A stretch of 39,400 nucleotides of DNA. Origin: Seison nebaliae (Eukaryota > Rotifera > Pararotatoria > Seisonacea > Seisonidae). Below the pieces are notes generated by a model. The model saw nothing but the letters and a program-made list of their open reading frames with translations, had not been told where the DNA came from and did no database searches. The DNA lies in the NCBI GenBank assembly GCA_023231475.1, contig JALJEE010001089.1:1-39400 (forward strand), written 5' to 3'. The position numbers and the translations under genes are program-made. Shown here piece after piece: positions 1-11,042 of this stretch. How positions within the stretch are numbered: position 1 is the stretch's first letter; each line of letters opens with the position of its first letter.

Positions 1-112
1 CTTTTCAATAAATTACATTACTTCGACTTCACACTATATCTTAGAACAGTTGGCACTACTATTTCAATCTTTGTCACTACTTCTCACAACTATCGAACCT
101 GCTCGAACAAAA

Positions 113-520
113 CTAATAACTTGTCGATCTATCCGCAACAGTAGTGGTTGTCGTTGTAGTGGTTGTCGTTGTAGTGGTTGTCGTTGTAGTGGTTGTCGTT
201 ACACTGGGTAGGGGATTAGGTAAACTATAATTAATATTTTATAAACCTCTGTATTAACTTTTAAATTAAATTACTAACTATCCATCACCATCACATACAC
301 CCATGCAAAGCGCATGATCATCGCTTCTCAAGTCGCTAATTTCGTAATCAATTTTTTTTTTTAACGCTTGCCCAGAAAGATTCTTGTTGATAATAAAAGA
401 CATAAATACAAATTGGGGGGAGAAAAATTTTGGTATGTAATTTTTAATGTAGATCGGTTTTTGATTCACAAATAAACGAAAATTTTGTGCAGTTCGTCTA
501 CTCATATATGACCTTTTCAT
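113..520 (-). CDS. 3' part of an unrecognised gene with a poly-Thr tail
   Basis: Two exons can be joined in phase. The upstream one (279 to about 520) ends with a small Cys/Gly/Asp-rich stretch (CMGVCDGDG). A 54-nt intron (225-278, donor GTTAGT, acceptor TATAG) leads to the last exon (113-224), which reads LPNPLPSV, then 20 consecutive threonines, then VADRSTSY and a stop. The threonines are encoded exactly by the four 15-nt repeat copies. The split Tyr codon across the intron and the donor type, the same as in the confident genes here, are the main support. The 5' end is not resolved; an acceptor TTTTGTCAG lies just upstream at about 535-540. No family is recognised. Threonine runs are common in O-glycosylated secreted or surface proteins, but no signal peptide was found, so that role is only a guess. 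It could also be non-coding. Confidence 0.4.
141..200. repeat. 15-nt tandem repeat, 4 identical copies
   Basis: The unit GTAGTGGTTGTCGTT is present four times head to tail with no mismatch. On the minus strand, in one frame, each unit encodes five threonines using mixed Thr codons (ACG ACA ACC ACT ACA), which gives Thr20. Identity of the copies suggests recent expansion or homogenisation. Confidence 0.95.
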
Positions 521-1174
521 TCTGTTTCTACTAAGCCTCTGACAAAAGTAATTTGATTCACATAGTCTTATGTTTAGACGAGGTTTATATTTTTTGGCAC
601 AATAGAGTTTATTATAAGTTTTACAATCCTGTATTTCTGATAGATATGATTAACTAATGAACTGAAAACAAACGAATGAACCAACCATATCCATGTTGAT
701 TGTCGATGATCGTTGAACAGTTAAAAAAGTTAATTGCAGTCGCAAATATTATGATATACCAAAAATAAATATAATGTATTGATAAAGTCATCTAAACTAA
801 TAAACTAGTATTTGAAAGAAAACTAATAGAAATCAATTTTATTCTAAATTAAATTAATTTTTCGTCCATTATAACCTTGTGAAATGTTGAACAAAATGTA
901 ATGGCTGAAGAACGTACAAATAAACTAATGTTATACAATGTTCTTATCACTAGGAACGTGTCAGATTGTATGAACATCGAAGTCAATGCTAAGATCCTGA
1001 GCCATCTTAATTGTTAACTCATACATGTCTTCAGATAAGGGAAGTCACTTGATTGAGGAAGATGTACATTAATCCTCATCGAATCCCTTTTGTAAGTTTA
1101 CCTCGAGTATAAAAATTGTGTCAATTTTTGGCACAATTCATTCTTTTTAAATAAAAAATCAAACAATCTAGTAG
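521..1174. other. No recognisable gene
   Basis: AT-rich stretch between the poly-Thr gene end and the kinase-like fragments. Open segments are short on both strands. Any 5' exons of the poly-Thr gene would lie here, but I could not place them. Confidence 0.5.
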
Positions 1175-2128
1175 TTAAAACCGATGATAGCGGATACCGC
1201 AGAAAATACTTCGGATGATCATGCTTATCTCCGGAATTCCACGATTTGGTGAATATGGATTAAGATATGCAATTTTTTTAATTTCTTTTATGAAATTCCC
1301 GACCGGATAAATCGAAATATTGTTGACCGATATCCTCCTTTATGGTCAGTGGTAAGAGATCTACGTTGCGTAAGATTAGTTGATACTAACACAGTGACAT
1401 CATTTGGAATAGATTGCCTTTCGCATCCGTAATTTCACTCCAAAAAATCATGCAAATAGGGAAAATAAGGTTAAAGAGATGGATAAATTTTTTATCCTTA
1501 CAACCTTGTTATTGTAGGCATGGAATTTGAATTGTTGCTACCGTTAGAAAACCACATTAATAATCTGTACGAATGACGGACGTCTTTGAACATATCTTGT
1601 TCTTGTAGTAGCACGTCTTTACTACTGTATCTTATCTTTCTCTATTTTATGAATAAAGATTTAAATCTTCACAAATCTTACATTATGCAGAAAAATTGGC
1701 ACTAATTTCAGTTATTCGCAAAAATGAAAATTCTATCGTAATATGCATTATTCTTTACATAACTTAATTTTTTTTAATTTTAATTTTCTTTGGGCACTAT
1801 CGAATACTCTCCTTATTAGTCGATGTATTACACCACATTTTGATGATACCAGGTTTTCTAAATACATTTCTGAATAAGAAATTATTTAATACGTATATGA
1901 AATTGTATATAAAAAATACATACCTACATCTACATACAGAGTAGAAAAGAACAAACATCTGGTGTAATACTTTGACTAAGGTTTAAAAAATTTACACATA
2001 ACTTTTATTTTTCTTATCTGCATGATTTTTTTGGAGTCAATGCGTACCATTCCCTTGTTAGTTTTTTTATTATTATTATCATCTAGTTCCTTTATTAATT
2101 GGAAATCATCCAATTTCTTGAAATCGGC
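1175..2128 (-). pseudogene. Fragments of a decayed protein-kinase-like gene
   Basis: Four open segments on the minus strand occur in kinase order but in different frames, separated by stops. Segment 1976-2128 reads like a beta1-beta3 N-lobe: FQLIKEL, then a loop without the usual glycines, then VMCKFFKP with a possible beta3 lysine. Segment 1748-1867 contains CGVIHRLIRRVFDS, resembling the catalytic loop 'GVIHRDxxxxN' with the Asp replaced by Leu. Segment 1498-1641 contains YSSKDVLL and DVRHSY, like the APE region and the alpha-F Asp. Segment 1175 to about 1340 contains IKKIAYLNP. Each segment alone could be chance, since open runs of 40-50 codons are not rare here; the order and motifs together are the argument. 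It lies directly downstream of the intact kinase-like gene, so tandem duplication then decay is the likely history. Confidence 0.35.
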
Positions 2129-2238
2129 TTATTACAAAGTATTATTTTATTTATATTAGATAATATAATATATATGAATATATAAAGAATATAATACAAT
2201 TGAATTGTTATGGAATTTATTGTGCACCGGAAGGTTAT

Positions 2239-3725
2239 CTATTTATTGCGAAGAATACGAGGAATTTGTTCATTTCTTTCCGGGTCGAAGTACTTAACAA
2301 TATCAAGCCATGTTTCATACGTTTGGAATTGGAGCATTGAACTGAACATCAATTCTATGAGACTGAGCTGTTCAAAGAACATACCCTGGTTCATCAATTT
2401 GACATATTTTATCACCCTATCAAACCTAGCGGTGGTTGATTCCAATTCATGCAGTGATACTTTCAATTTCCTACAATGTGACACTATTATCGGGTCTGAG
2501 GTATATACTTGTCCAACAAAACTTGTTGCGAAAATAAATGCTAAAGAGCAAAAATCTGAGCTTTGGGGTGAACTTATTATACGTTTTTTAGCTATTACAT
2601 TAAATTCTTTAATGCCCAATTCTTGTCGTAAAACTATATTATATATGCCCATTTTCAAATCTCTGACGTTATCGTATAAATAACGAGGAAAAGTTCCATA
2701 ATCGATTAAGATAGGAAAGTGGTATGGGAATCTTTGACTATAACGTTTCTCTGGTATCATAATATTTAAATGGTGTATATCACCATGAGCATTTGCGTAG
2801 TCGCCTTTGTTAAACAAAGTTACCTCAACTAAGGGTCGTTTGTTCAACGTAAAATGAACAGCTTGTATTTGTCGTAGAAGTAAAATAACGAAGGCATAGA
2901 ATACTCTATTGTTAAATTGTAAAGATGTTAAGTAATTTAGACAATTTGTCAGTATATCACCCTGAACGTACGTGATATCCATACATACCATTGTTTGTGG
3001 ATACACATATGTCAAACCGTAATCTTTTTCGAAAATTAAAACAAATTAAAGGAAAGAATAAAGAAACTTTGTGTAGCTATTAAAGTTTTTGATACATGTC
3101 GATTCTCAATACGTCCACGGGATGCACCTAATAAACGATATTGATGCCAATCGCCAACCGGGTGTATGAAAAAGGCTTCTAATGCATTTAATTCTATTAT
3201 GAGATCGCCAGGTTCATAAAATACTTTTTAAAGACTTATGTTAGAAATAGTTATGAATAATCTATAAAACATTTCGCAACACTTCTATCACCAGTTCTTG
3301 CCTTTAGTAAAAAAATCCTACCTTGTCCACCACAACCAAGTGAAGTCTAATTTACGTTAGTATTAATTTTAGGACAAACACAATAAAACTTTTTTGAAAC
3401 ATTTTGAAGATTCGGTTATATAGGTTGCCAGATGTACATTGGGAATTATAGGTGCTGTAATCGCAGGCCAGGTAATTTGATTTTTTTTATTTTCAATTTT
3501 AGGCAAGTTTTGGCATTTTTCGCTATATTGGAAAACATCTACTTTAAATGGTGCTCCGTCTAAACCCATTGCGAAACCATATATTTTAATAAACTCATTA
3601 GTTAGTTTTTCTGCTTCAATAAATTTTTGTTCATTGATATTCGACCTGAATAATATGGATTTATGATAATCTTGTCCACTAACAAGATAAAATAGATGGA
3701 AAAAAAGACAAAACACATTCATCAA
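2239..3725 (-). CDS. Secreted protein-kinase-like protein (4 exons, 450 aa)
   Basis: Exons 3390-3725, 3271-3346, 3068-3223 and 2239-3023 join in phase across 43, 47 and 44-nt introns with GTTTTA/GTTTTA/GTTTCT donors. Residues 1-18 form a signal peptide (MMNVFCLFFHLFYLVSG). Residues 19-112 are an unrecognised N-terminal domain with three cysteines. A kinase fold follows: glycine loop LGCGGQG at 115-121, beta3 VAK with Lys137, an alpha-C glutamate at 148 or 153, hinge MDITYVQGDIL, catalytic loop HGDIHHLNI with Asp271 and Asn276, metal-binding LIDYG with Asp297, and alpha-F VRDL. All residues needed for phosphotransfer are present, although HRD is HGD and DFG is DYG. With the signal peptide and no obvious second membrane segment it should enter the secretory pathway. 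It does not look like the FAM20 or VLK families. Partner and substrate are unknown; the C-terminal 130 residues are unassigned. Confidence 0.75.
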
Positions 3726-3900
3726 AAATAGATAAAAGAAATGAAAAAATTAGGTAGAATACTTAAAAATATTATAATTCAATGAAACAATCAAAATTCA
3801 TTTTGTTTTATGCTTTAGAGAATTTAATGTATTTCAATTTATATGGTTATATTGTTATATATGTACATTAAATCGAAAAAGTTCAACAGTGTTGATCAAC

Positions 3901-4281
3901 CTTCAGCCCATTTATTAAGTGTAACTCGTTTCTTTTCTAATTTACTTATAGACATAAAATCAACAAGGGTATCGTCTTTTAAAATCTCCCTGATTTTATG
4001 TTTATTCCTCATCTAATCTTTTTACACTACTTCCCACCTTTCTCACATGTTTCTGCCTCTCCATTTGCCGCATCTTCTAGATTGATTATCAGTTTGCCGA
4101 GATTATCCCAGATATTAAATCCATTGACAATTCAAAGTGGAAGTATCGCGAGAAGTGTATTAAGTAGAATCACATATAGAATAAAAATAGATGTTTTAAA
4201 GAATTTTACAAAATCAAAACAAGAATTCCAGCTAGATTTTCCTTTGGTATAGCTCTCACATATGGAAGAAAAATCATCCAT
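3901..4281 (-). pseudogene. Get1/WRB-like remnant with in-frame stop
   Basis: From an ATG at 4281 the frame gives a hydrophobic segment (FILYVILLNTLLAILPL), hits TGA at 4132-4134, and continues open in the same frame (IVNGFNIWDNLGKL). A 41-nt intron (3990-4030) would join this to DDTLVDFMSISKLEKKRVTL, which ends at a GTTGAT donor-like site at 3900. The last segment resembles the cytosolic coiled coil of Get1/WRB ('DEFARYARLERKINKM'), the insertase for tail-anchored proteins at the ER. The second and third membrane segments expected of that family are absent from the 175 bases before the next gene. I read it as a truncated, decayed copy. Chance similarity is possible, because the plus strand also has an 84-codon open frame here. 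Confidence 0.25.
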
Positions 4282-4551
4282 GAGGAAAGGTAATTCATAT
4301 GTGCGGTTATAGAGTATATATAAAAATGAGCGATTTAACTACCCTGTTTTGGTGATAGAATTTATACTGTATTTTTGTTGTTGGTAATTATAAAACTTTC
4401 AACTATAGGAACAAAATAAAACTATTGTGAAAGACTAATATTTGGAATGAAGAAATAAACGAATTTTTATTTGGAAAAAAAAACGCATATGTTTCAATAA
4501 GATATTCAATTAGTGCGGAGTAAATTTTGAAAATGTTTCATTTTTATTTAA

Positions 4552-6237
4552 TCACGAAGCCGGTGGTGGGGGTGGTGGGGGTGGAGGTACAACATTAAAA
4601 GCACCCAAAGGAACGATTCGTGACGATATAGTGGTTGTTGGTGGTGGTGGAGGAGCGACCATTCTTATTGCTGAGGGAATTATTGAATTAGTCGTTGGTG
4701 GTGGTGGGGGAGGTTGGAGAGTGTATGGCATTTGTGGTATAATAGCTGATGCAGGTGGTGGCGGTGGTTGCAACCAATATTGTGTCGGTGGTAGTTGTTG
4801 ATGTTTTTTTTGTTGTAAGGATTTGAAGTATTCACCTAATTCTCCATCATATGCTGGTTGTTCCATACTTCCTCGAGAACCATAACCATAATTACAAAGA
4901 TTACTCGCTTGATTCGGTTTAATGGCTGTAGTATTACCATTTGCTTTTTCATTTGCTTCTACTCCATTTTTTGTTTGCTCATCATTTCGTTCGCCTTCAG
5001 TTAACATTTCCGGTGCTGCTTGTAAAGTAAATATACTTCCACCAGATTTGCCAGCACTCTTGTCATTCTGCTTCAAACTAGAATTCTCTAAAATGTTAAA
5101 TGCTTTCTTATCACCCAACTCCAATAACATATTCGCGTATTCTGGATCGGCTTCATGATCAATTAAATTAACATGATTTTTTCCACCAGGAATCTCATCT
5201 CCATTTGCAAACATACAATCCGAAACGATGTGACCCGGATTACCGCATTTTGTACAAACGACAGCATTTGTATAAATTTTTCTTGATTCCTCTATTTGAT
5301 TCAATTTGTTCAAACCATCTACATATCGATATGTTCCATTAATCATAGCCAATTGTTTCAGTTGATCACAACGTCTCGCATTTTGATCTTCAGGAATTTC
5401 AATTCCATTTTTTATGATAATTTTTATTCTTTCTGCTGCTGTTTTTGTTGTAATTTCTTCATTAGAACTTACCCAAGCATGCAACGGTTCATCTTCTCCA
5501 GGCAATTTCATACCTTGTGGCCGTCCCGCCAGTTTACTTTCTTTCACACTACCTTTCCCACGAATAATAATTTTAGCTCCCGTATCCTTCTCCAACGTTT
5601 TCAGCGATTCACCACGTGGACCTATAATCAGTCCGATGAAATTGATAGTTGGATGTTCCTCCTGTGGAATGAAGACCTTATCCGTATACTGTACTCGAGG
5701 AACTCGGTAATCGACAGGAGGAATATAATTCGGTCTGAGAATCTTCATTTGTTGAATCGCATCATGGCGCTCTTGTTCGAGAGCTTGTCGATAACGAACT
5801 TCTCTCGTATTCAATCGTTTTCCATTCTGATCATAAATCGGTTCGGGTGATGGTGAACGTGGTCGATCAACAGGAGGGAGAATTTGGCCTCGTTTCAACT
5901 TTTGAGTTAGATCTTCAATCTTCACCTGAAGCAAATGACATTGTAGCTCTTCTTGTGGTAATTCGGTAGCAATTGCAGTTGGTACTCCTGGCAAATAAGT
6001 CTTATCGTATTCACTTCCTTGCCATCTGGATGCTCGTCTTCTCTTCTTTTTTGGAACGTCAATTGCTGTATTAATTGATGTTTCTGGAGTCTCCAATGTT
6101 ACATTTTGTACTAATTCTGCTGGTTTTGTTTCGATTTTGTGTTTTAACAATATCGATTTGGCCACTTCGTTTGCATTGGATAATGCATTCATTTTAATAT
6201 TCGACACGGGGAACTGATCGACTAGAAGTATTTTCAT
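4552..6237 (-). CDS. SF1: Splicing factor 1 / branch-point binding protein (SF1)
   Basis: A single exon of 561 residues. SF1 binds the intron branch point in the early spliceosome together with U2AF. The U2AF-binding motif is KKKRRRASRW at 63-72. The paired serines of the SPSP phosphorylation motif are at 128 and 130 (RSPSPEP). The helix-hairpin region follows, then the KH-QUA2 RNA-binding domain (about 185-315) with the GPRG loop at about 206-209. One CCHC zinc knuckle has Cys338, Cys341, His346 and Cys351. The C-terminal 100 residues are proline-rich with four or more runs of 5-10 prolines, as in animal SF1. Start: Met1 is used; Met16 is an alternative and would remove a short hydrophobic beginning. 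Lack of introns is unusual for an animal SF1. Confidence 0.95.
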   Translation of the reverse strand: MKILLVDQFPVSNIKMNALSNANEVAKSILLKHKIETKPAELVQNVTLETPETSINTAIDVPKKKRRRASRWQGSEYDKTYLPGVPTAIATELPQEELQCHLLQVKIEDLTQKLKRGQILPPVDRPRSPSPEPIYDQNGKRLNTREVRYRQALEQERHDAIQQMKILRPNYIPPVDYRVPRVQYTDKVFIPQEEHPTINFIGLIIGPRGESLKTLEKDTGAKIIIRGKGSVKESKLAGRPQGMKLPGEDEPLHAWVSSNEEITTKTAAERIKIIIKNGIEIPEDQNARRCDQLKQLAMINGTYRYVDGLNKLNQIEESRKIYTNAVVCTKCGNPGHIVSDCMFANGDEIPGGKNHVNLIDHEADPEYANMLLELGDKKAFNILENSSLKQNDKSAGKSGGSIFTLQAAPEMLTEGERNDEQTKNGVEANEKANGNTTAIKPNQASNLCNYGYGSRGSMEQPAYDGELGEYFKSLQQKKHQQLPPTQYWLQPPPPPASAIIPQMPYTLQPPPPPPTTNSIIPSAIRMVAPPPPPTTTISSRIVPLGAFNVVPPPPPPPPPAS

Positions 6238-7853
6238 TTAATAATTATTTTCGAAAAAAATCATTTCAATACAATAACCATACAAAAAGAGAGAGAGAAA
6301 GAGAAAATATGATTAATATTTTTTATAAGAAAATCTTTGTTATTCTTCATCTGCAAATAATTCCTTTTGTTTAAATCATTCGAATAGGAAGGAAAGGACT
6401 CTGATTGAATTTAAACAAAAAATCCAAATCATAAACACATAACTCAATAATAATTTACACGTATTTTCACTTAAAACTTTCTTTTGAAGTTGTGTCGTGT
6501 ACAATGATCTACTGGTGACAATAACTCGAGGTAGATCAATTATTGGTTTATTCTAAACTTAAAAGTCTAGATTGGCTAAAGAAATTGGGTTTCCGAAGAG
6601 ATAATCCCTTCATGAACAATTGATGAGTAAAGATATAGAAAATAATCAGAAAATTAAATTAGAGAATGAAGAAAAAGTATGTGATATATTTGAATTTGCA
6701 TCAAAATTTAACAAAAATGAAACGGACAATGTTCCAATCTAACTAAAATTGAATTATCGAGGATTAATAAAGAACAAAGAAATTAATTTAATAGAATAAT
6801 CTCCTGCTTTATATAGGGGACTCAGGAAAAATAATAACTTCGATTTGATGTATCAAGATCTGTTGAGTTAGTAACGGAATTCATTGGAATTTTCAAACAA
6901 TAATTCGATTTTTAATTTTATTGGATTCTTCACACTGTCATGTAAATAATAGTTTATTTCAAAAGCAACTATAATAACATTTTTTTTATTGAGAAATAAA
7001 CTTCTTATATATTAAAACGAACAAAATTCATGTATCTCATATAATTCTTCGTACTTCAAATTTTTAGTCTTATTTTCAAATATTTTAGTTATTTAATGTC
7101 CCTGTCAATGATGGTTATTAAATTTATGTTGTTGTCACTGTGACTCATATCTTTAGAACGTATCAAATTAAACTTAATAAATAATCTTTTACATGTGAAT
7201 AAGCATCTTTGAATCTGAAAATTTGTAAAAAAAATTTGATATTTTTTTAAAAATTGGCACATCTTTTCATTAATTCTTATTATGTCATCTGCATATAGGA
7301 TAACGGCAAAAGCAAGGAACTCAGACGTACCTTTTCCTAAAAATTCACAAGCAATTCAATTTTCAATTCTTTCGTAAAAATCTTTGTCAGTTTTATCCTT
7401 TCTTTCCAAAATTTCATTCAATTTACCCCACTGGGACTAAATTAATAAAAAAAATTTATTACATAAATTATATTTTTGTAATGTAAGTAGAACCAAATTA
7501 TCATTGTTTTCCTTCTTTTAGTTATATTCGTTCTTTTTCACTAATTAAAAACCGAAATTTTAGGGTATTGTTCATGGTAGGATTATAATTCAATTGAAAG
7601 ACATTACAGAGTTACACTGCATATCAGTATTCTCTTCCGCTCATATTCCATTGTATAGAATCTAATACTGACATGAAATAAAAGAACTGTAATAAAATTC
7701 TAATACATATTATTGAATAGAATAAAATGTAGTACGATTGGAAAGGGATGCAATTAATGTAGTTAGACAATAAGAAGAAGTTTTTTTTTCAAATTTAAAA
7801 TATTATGATAAATATAAAATGATGGGGGAATAGAGTAAATCGAAAAAAGGTGT
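6238..7853. other. 1.6-kb intergenic region with GA tract
   Basis: Lies between the 5' end of SF1 and the 3' end of GGA, both on the minus strand, so it should contain the SF1 promoter. A purine tract (GA repeats) lies at 6288-6306, about 50 bases upstream of the SF1 start. Several 35-40-codon open segments occur (for example 6622-6741, plus) but none resembles a known protein. No RNA gene is seen. Confidence 0.5.
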
Positions 7854-10489
7854 TTAGTTAATTTTTGAAGAAGTAAGTTTGAGATTTGCATGATCCACCC
7901 TAACTATTTCTTTAACTGTTCTTTCGATTTCATTCTCTTCCACATTGAAGAAATCAAAAAATAAATTGAGCTTAAACTTCTGTATATGGAAATGATGAAA
8001 TGGATAAAGGAAACGGAAATTTCTAACGAAATTTTCTTTCGCTTCCTTCGTATTAATAAAGCAGAGACGTGTTTGCGCGATTGGTTGTTGGAGTGGATTG
8101 AACGATGGTAATGAATCGATTTCACTCTTACAAATCTTATATGTGACACCCATAGACTATAAGAAAAATTAAGAATGTTATAATGAAATATTTCAATTAG
8201 AAACTTTATTGGGAGTTACTTCGACTATTTCACAATTGTCAATACGATATTCTGTATTCAAATTGGACAGATGAAGCAAAAATAGATGTGTAAAATTCAA
8301 TGAAATGTTGTCATTCATTTCATTAGATTTCAGAGTAGCCGGTATTAAGAGAAGACGAATGTCGTCGCGTTCATAAATTGGAATGGAATCTTTCATTTTT
8401 AGATTAAGTTTCGTCATATCTAAATCATCGAAATTTACATTTTTCTGAGATTGAATGTGATGTGAAGAATTGAAGATTTCATCTTTTGAAAATTGAATTT
8501 CTGATTTATCACTTGATAAAATTTCTTTTATGTTATTTTTTGGTATAGGAAAAGTTTTCATCATATTTAATCCATTATTTATAATGTTTGTTGTTGTTGT
8601 TGCTGTTGTGGGATAGGAGGAAGTGGTGGCGATTAAACTGGAAATTGGTGAGTCAGTTCCTATTTTATCTGTCAATTGTTGTTTCATCCAAGACTCACTT
8701 AATTCGGACAATTCTGAAAAACAGTCTTTTGGTTTATCTAACTTTATATCAATTCTTTTTTTCATTACAGGAACTTGATGATTATCTTTCTCATTAATAT
8801 CGATCTCTTCATTTTTATTGTTACTGAACTGCAGAACGGGAACAGTTCTATCCATTTTGCAATTACTAAAAATATCGTCAATTATATTTTTAGTTTCTTT
8901 TTCAGTTGTAGATGATGTTGTAGAAGAGTGGAAGATATCACCATATTTGACTAATTGATGTGAGTTCTCATGGATTGGTTCATCGAAATCAACTAAAAAC
9001 AATTGATCAATATCAGCAGATCCATTACTAAGTTCGTTTTCCGAAATCTCAAGTTTTTTAGGAATTGGACTTACTGTTGTTTCCAATGATTGGCCAATAT
9101 TAGTGTGGGAGGAAGTTGTATCTTTATTTTCGTGTTTACCATCTTCGAAATCATTGAATAACAAAATATTATCAATTTGTGTTTCTTCAGATAATTCGTT
9201 TGATCCGCACATAACCTTATCATATTTCTCCAACGACATACAAATGTAATCGTTACAATCCAATAAACTTTCTAAAATTAGAAAAGATTTGTGAAAAAAT
9301 GCAAATGAATTATATCGAACTCATCAAATCTGAATCGGAGGTATCACAATCAGTTATCATTTTCTTCAATTCTTCATTTTTCCCTTTCAAATCGTCGTAG
9401 ACAATCTAAGAAGGATGATAGTTGAAGATCGTTAAATAACAAATGGTGAAACTTGTAAAGTTTCTTCGGAACTTTCCGATTCATTTGCGTAATTATCCAA
9501 CATCTCATTTAATATTCTTGCACTCAACTTCGTTTTCTCAATATCGGACAATTTTGTTGCTCGAACTTCCACTTTCGCGTCATCTTTTTTTAACATTTGT
9601 TTTATTAAGTTATTTGCCTTCTGCAAATCATTCTCATTCTTACTCTTCAAATATGATTTCAGTGTCTATGAAAAGAAAGTGTGAGAAATTGTTATTGTTC
9701 TCTTCTTAACAAACTTGAACATCGGGATTGTGATTGTCGAATATTGATGGAGATCTTGGTCTTGGTACAATTTTATTATTCTGAAAATAGGAAGAGAGTC
9801 GAAGAGAGAGATTGATAATTGGATAAAGAGTATTGACGTTAGAAACTTCGAGAATATGAGTTGGATCTGATTTTATAAATGAATAATTTTTCAGAGCGTT
9901 ATAAGCTTCACTGATTTTTGATTCGTGTGGAAGATAGATCGTCCATGAATATAATAATTCTATACATTTCGTTTGTACTTTTGCCGTTGTTCGATTTCCA
10001 AGAAACTGACAATTTCATAAAAAAGAGAAGATGACGAATGAAGGAACTTTTGGAGAAATCATTCGAATAATTTCATTAAGAAATTTGAATTTACCAATTT
10101 CCTGATGGAGAAGACAACCACATTCATTGACAGCCGCATCTAACACCTTGAGTATGAATAATCAAATATTCTTCTAACTATGTCATCTAACTGACAGAGC
10201 GAGTAGTGCTTCCCATTCCTCGTGCGATTGCATCTTCTTGACCAACAATGACAAACCAGATCGTATCGTTGTCAAATCAGAATTCATTTTCTTGCAAAAC
10301 GACGTCACTAATTGTGGATCATATGAAGTTTTCTGATTCTCATGAAAGATCTTACCTTCGACAATTGATGAGTTAAATGATTTTAATAAAATTAAAACTA
10401 AAATCAATATCGATATTCTGATTAGCAGACGACGTTATTTTCGGATTTTCACCCGTCAACGACGAAAGATTGTTGATGAATAACGGCAT
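7854..10489 (-). CDS. GGA: GGA-type clathrin adaptor (VHS-GAT-hinge-GAE), 9 exons
   Basis: Exons 10399-10489, 10192-10355, 10048-10146, 9847-10005, 9715-9780, 9453-9665, 9321-9405, 8205-9271 and 7854-8156 join in phase to 748 residues. GGAs sort cargo at the trans-Golgi, binding ARF-GTP, acidic-dileucine tails and clathrin. The VHS domain is about 31-171 (HEEWEALLAL, GKFKFLNEII, VQTKCIELLYSWT). The GAT domain is about 190-330 (NDLQKANNLIKQML, then LLDCNDYICMSLEKY). A Ser/Asn/Thr-rich hinge follows with acidic clathrin-box-like segments (NILLFNDFED, QLFLVDFDEP). The C-terminal gamma-ear (GAE) domain starts near 570 and ends with FNPLQQPIAQTRLCFIN and a divergent tail; a further small intron in the last exon is possible. 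Exon 1 has no homology support beyond phase. All eight donors are A|GTT. It diverges from PP4C. Confidence 0.9.
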
Positions 10490-11042
10490 TATCTTTTTGG
10501 AATCAATTTTGATTTTACTATGAGAAAGAAAATACTGAGAATGACGATTTAGATTACAGCAATTGCCACCACGTATGGAAACGATTAGCGAATAATAATA
10601 ATGAAAAATTAAAATAATGAAAAAGGAATTTATCGAAATTTTCTTTTTATTATTAGAAACATGAATTTTTAATATATAACCATAGAAGAATTTGAAGAAA
10701 AATTATTTCTCACAAATTCATTTTACGTTTTTGGCTTATCTTCTCCTTCTTCAATTCCAAACAAATTTTTGACAGGCAACTAATCTTACATAATAGAAGT
10801 AAAAAATATCTCAAACGTCTGTTAATTAACTTTTTATTTCAAAAAAAAAATACAGTAAAATTGTCTGTATTTTTTCTAATATCTTTCTTTCTTTTTAACT
10901 TTTTTCTTATAAAATTTCTTATAATTAAAAATGAGAATTGTAGGTGCACGTTGAATTTATAGCCAGAACAATTAAGAAAATACGTTTCCTTTTTAGATTC
11001 TCCTCCCAATCGTCCAACAGATCTGTGAATTGAACAATTTGA
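10490..11042. promoter_or_regulatory. Divergent upstream region of GGA and PP4C
   Basis: 553 bases separate the two start codons on opposite strands, so both promoters and 5' UTRs should be here. It is AT-rich with homopolymer A/T runs around 10840-10860. No TATA or other element can be assigned. A 100-codon minus-strand frame (10839-11141) overlaps the PP4C start antisense and is judged not to be a gene. Confidence 0.5.

Noticed and set aside
141-200. Short direct repeats that could suggest a CRISPR array
   Set aside because: The units are contiguous without spacers, and the genome is animal; it is a tandem repeat in a probable coding exon.
4132-4134. In-frame TGA read as selenocysteine or readthrough
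   Set aside because: Get1/WRB proteins are not selenoproteins and the rest of the gene is missing, so decay is simpler.
3998-4252. 84-codon plus-strand frame with hydrophobic start
   Set aside because: No family resemblance; the minus strand of the same bases gives the Get1-like segments. Frames of this size occur by chance.
5296-5850. 184-codon plus-strand frame
   Set aside because: Fully antisense to SF1 (KH domain region); no features of its own.
6525-6741. Two adjacent open segments in shifted frames (LDWLKKLGFRRDNPF, then MSKDIENNQKIKLENEEK)
   Set aside because: Suggestive of a frameshifted small gene, but each is within the length expected by chance and no family fits.
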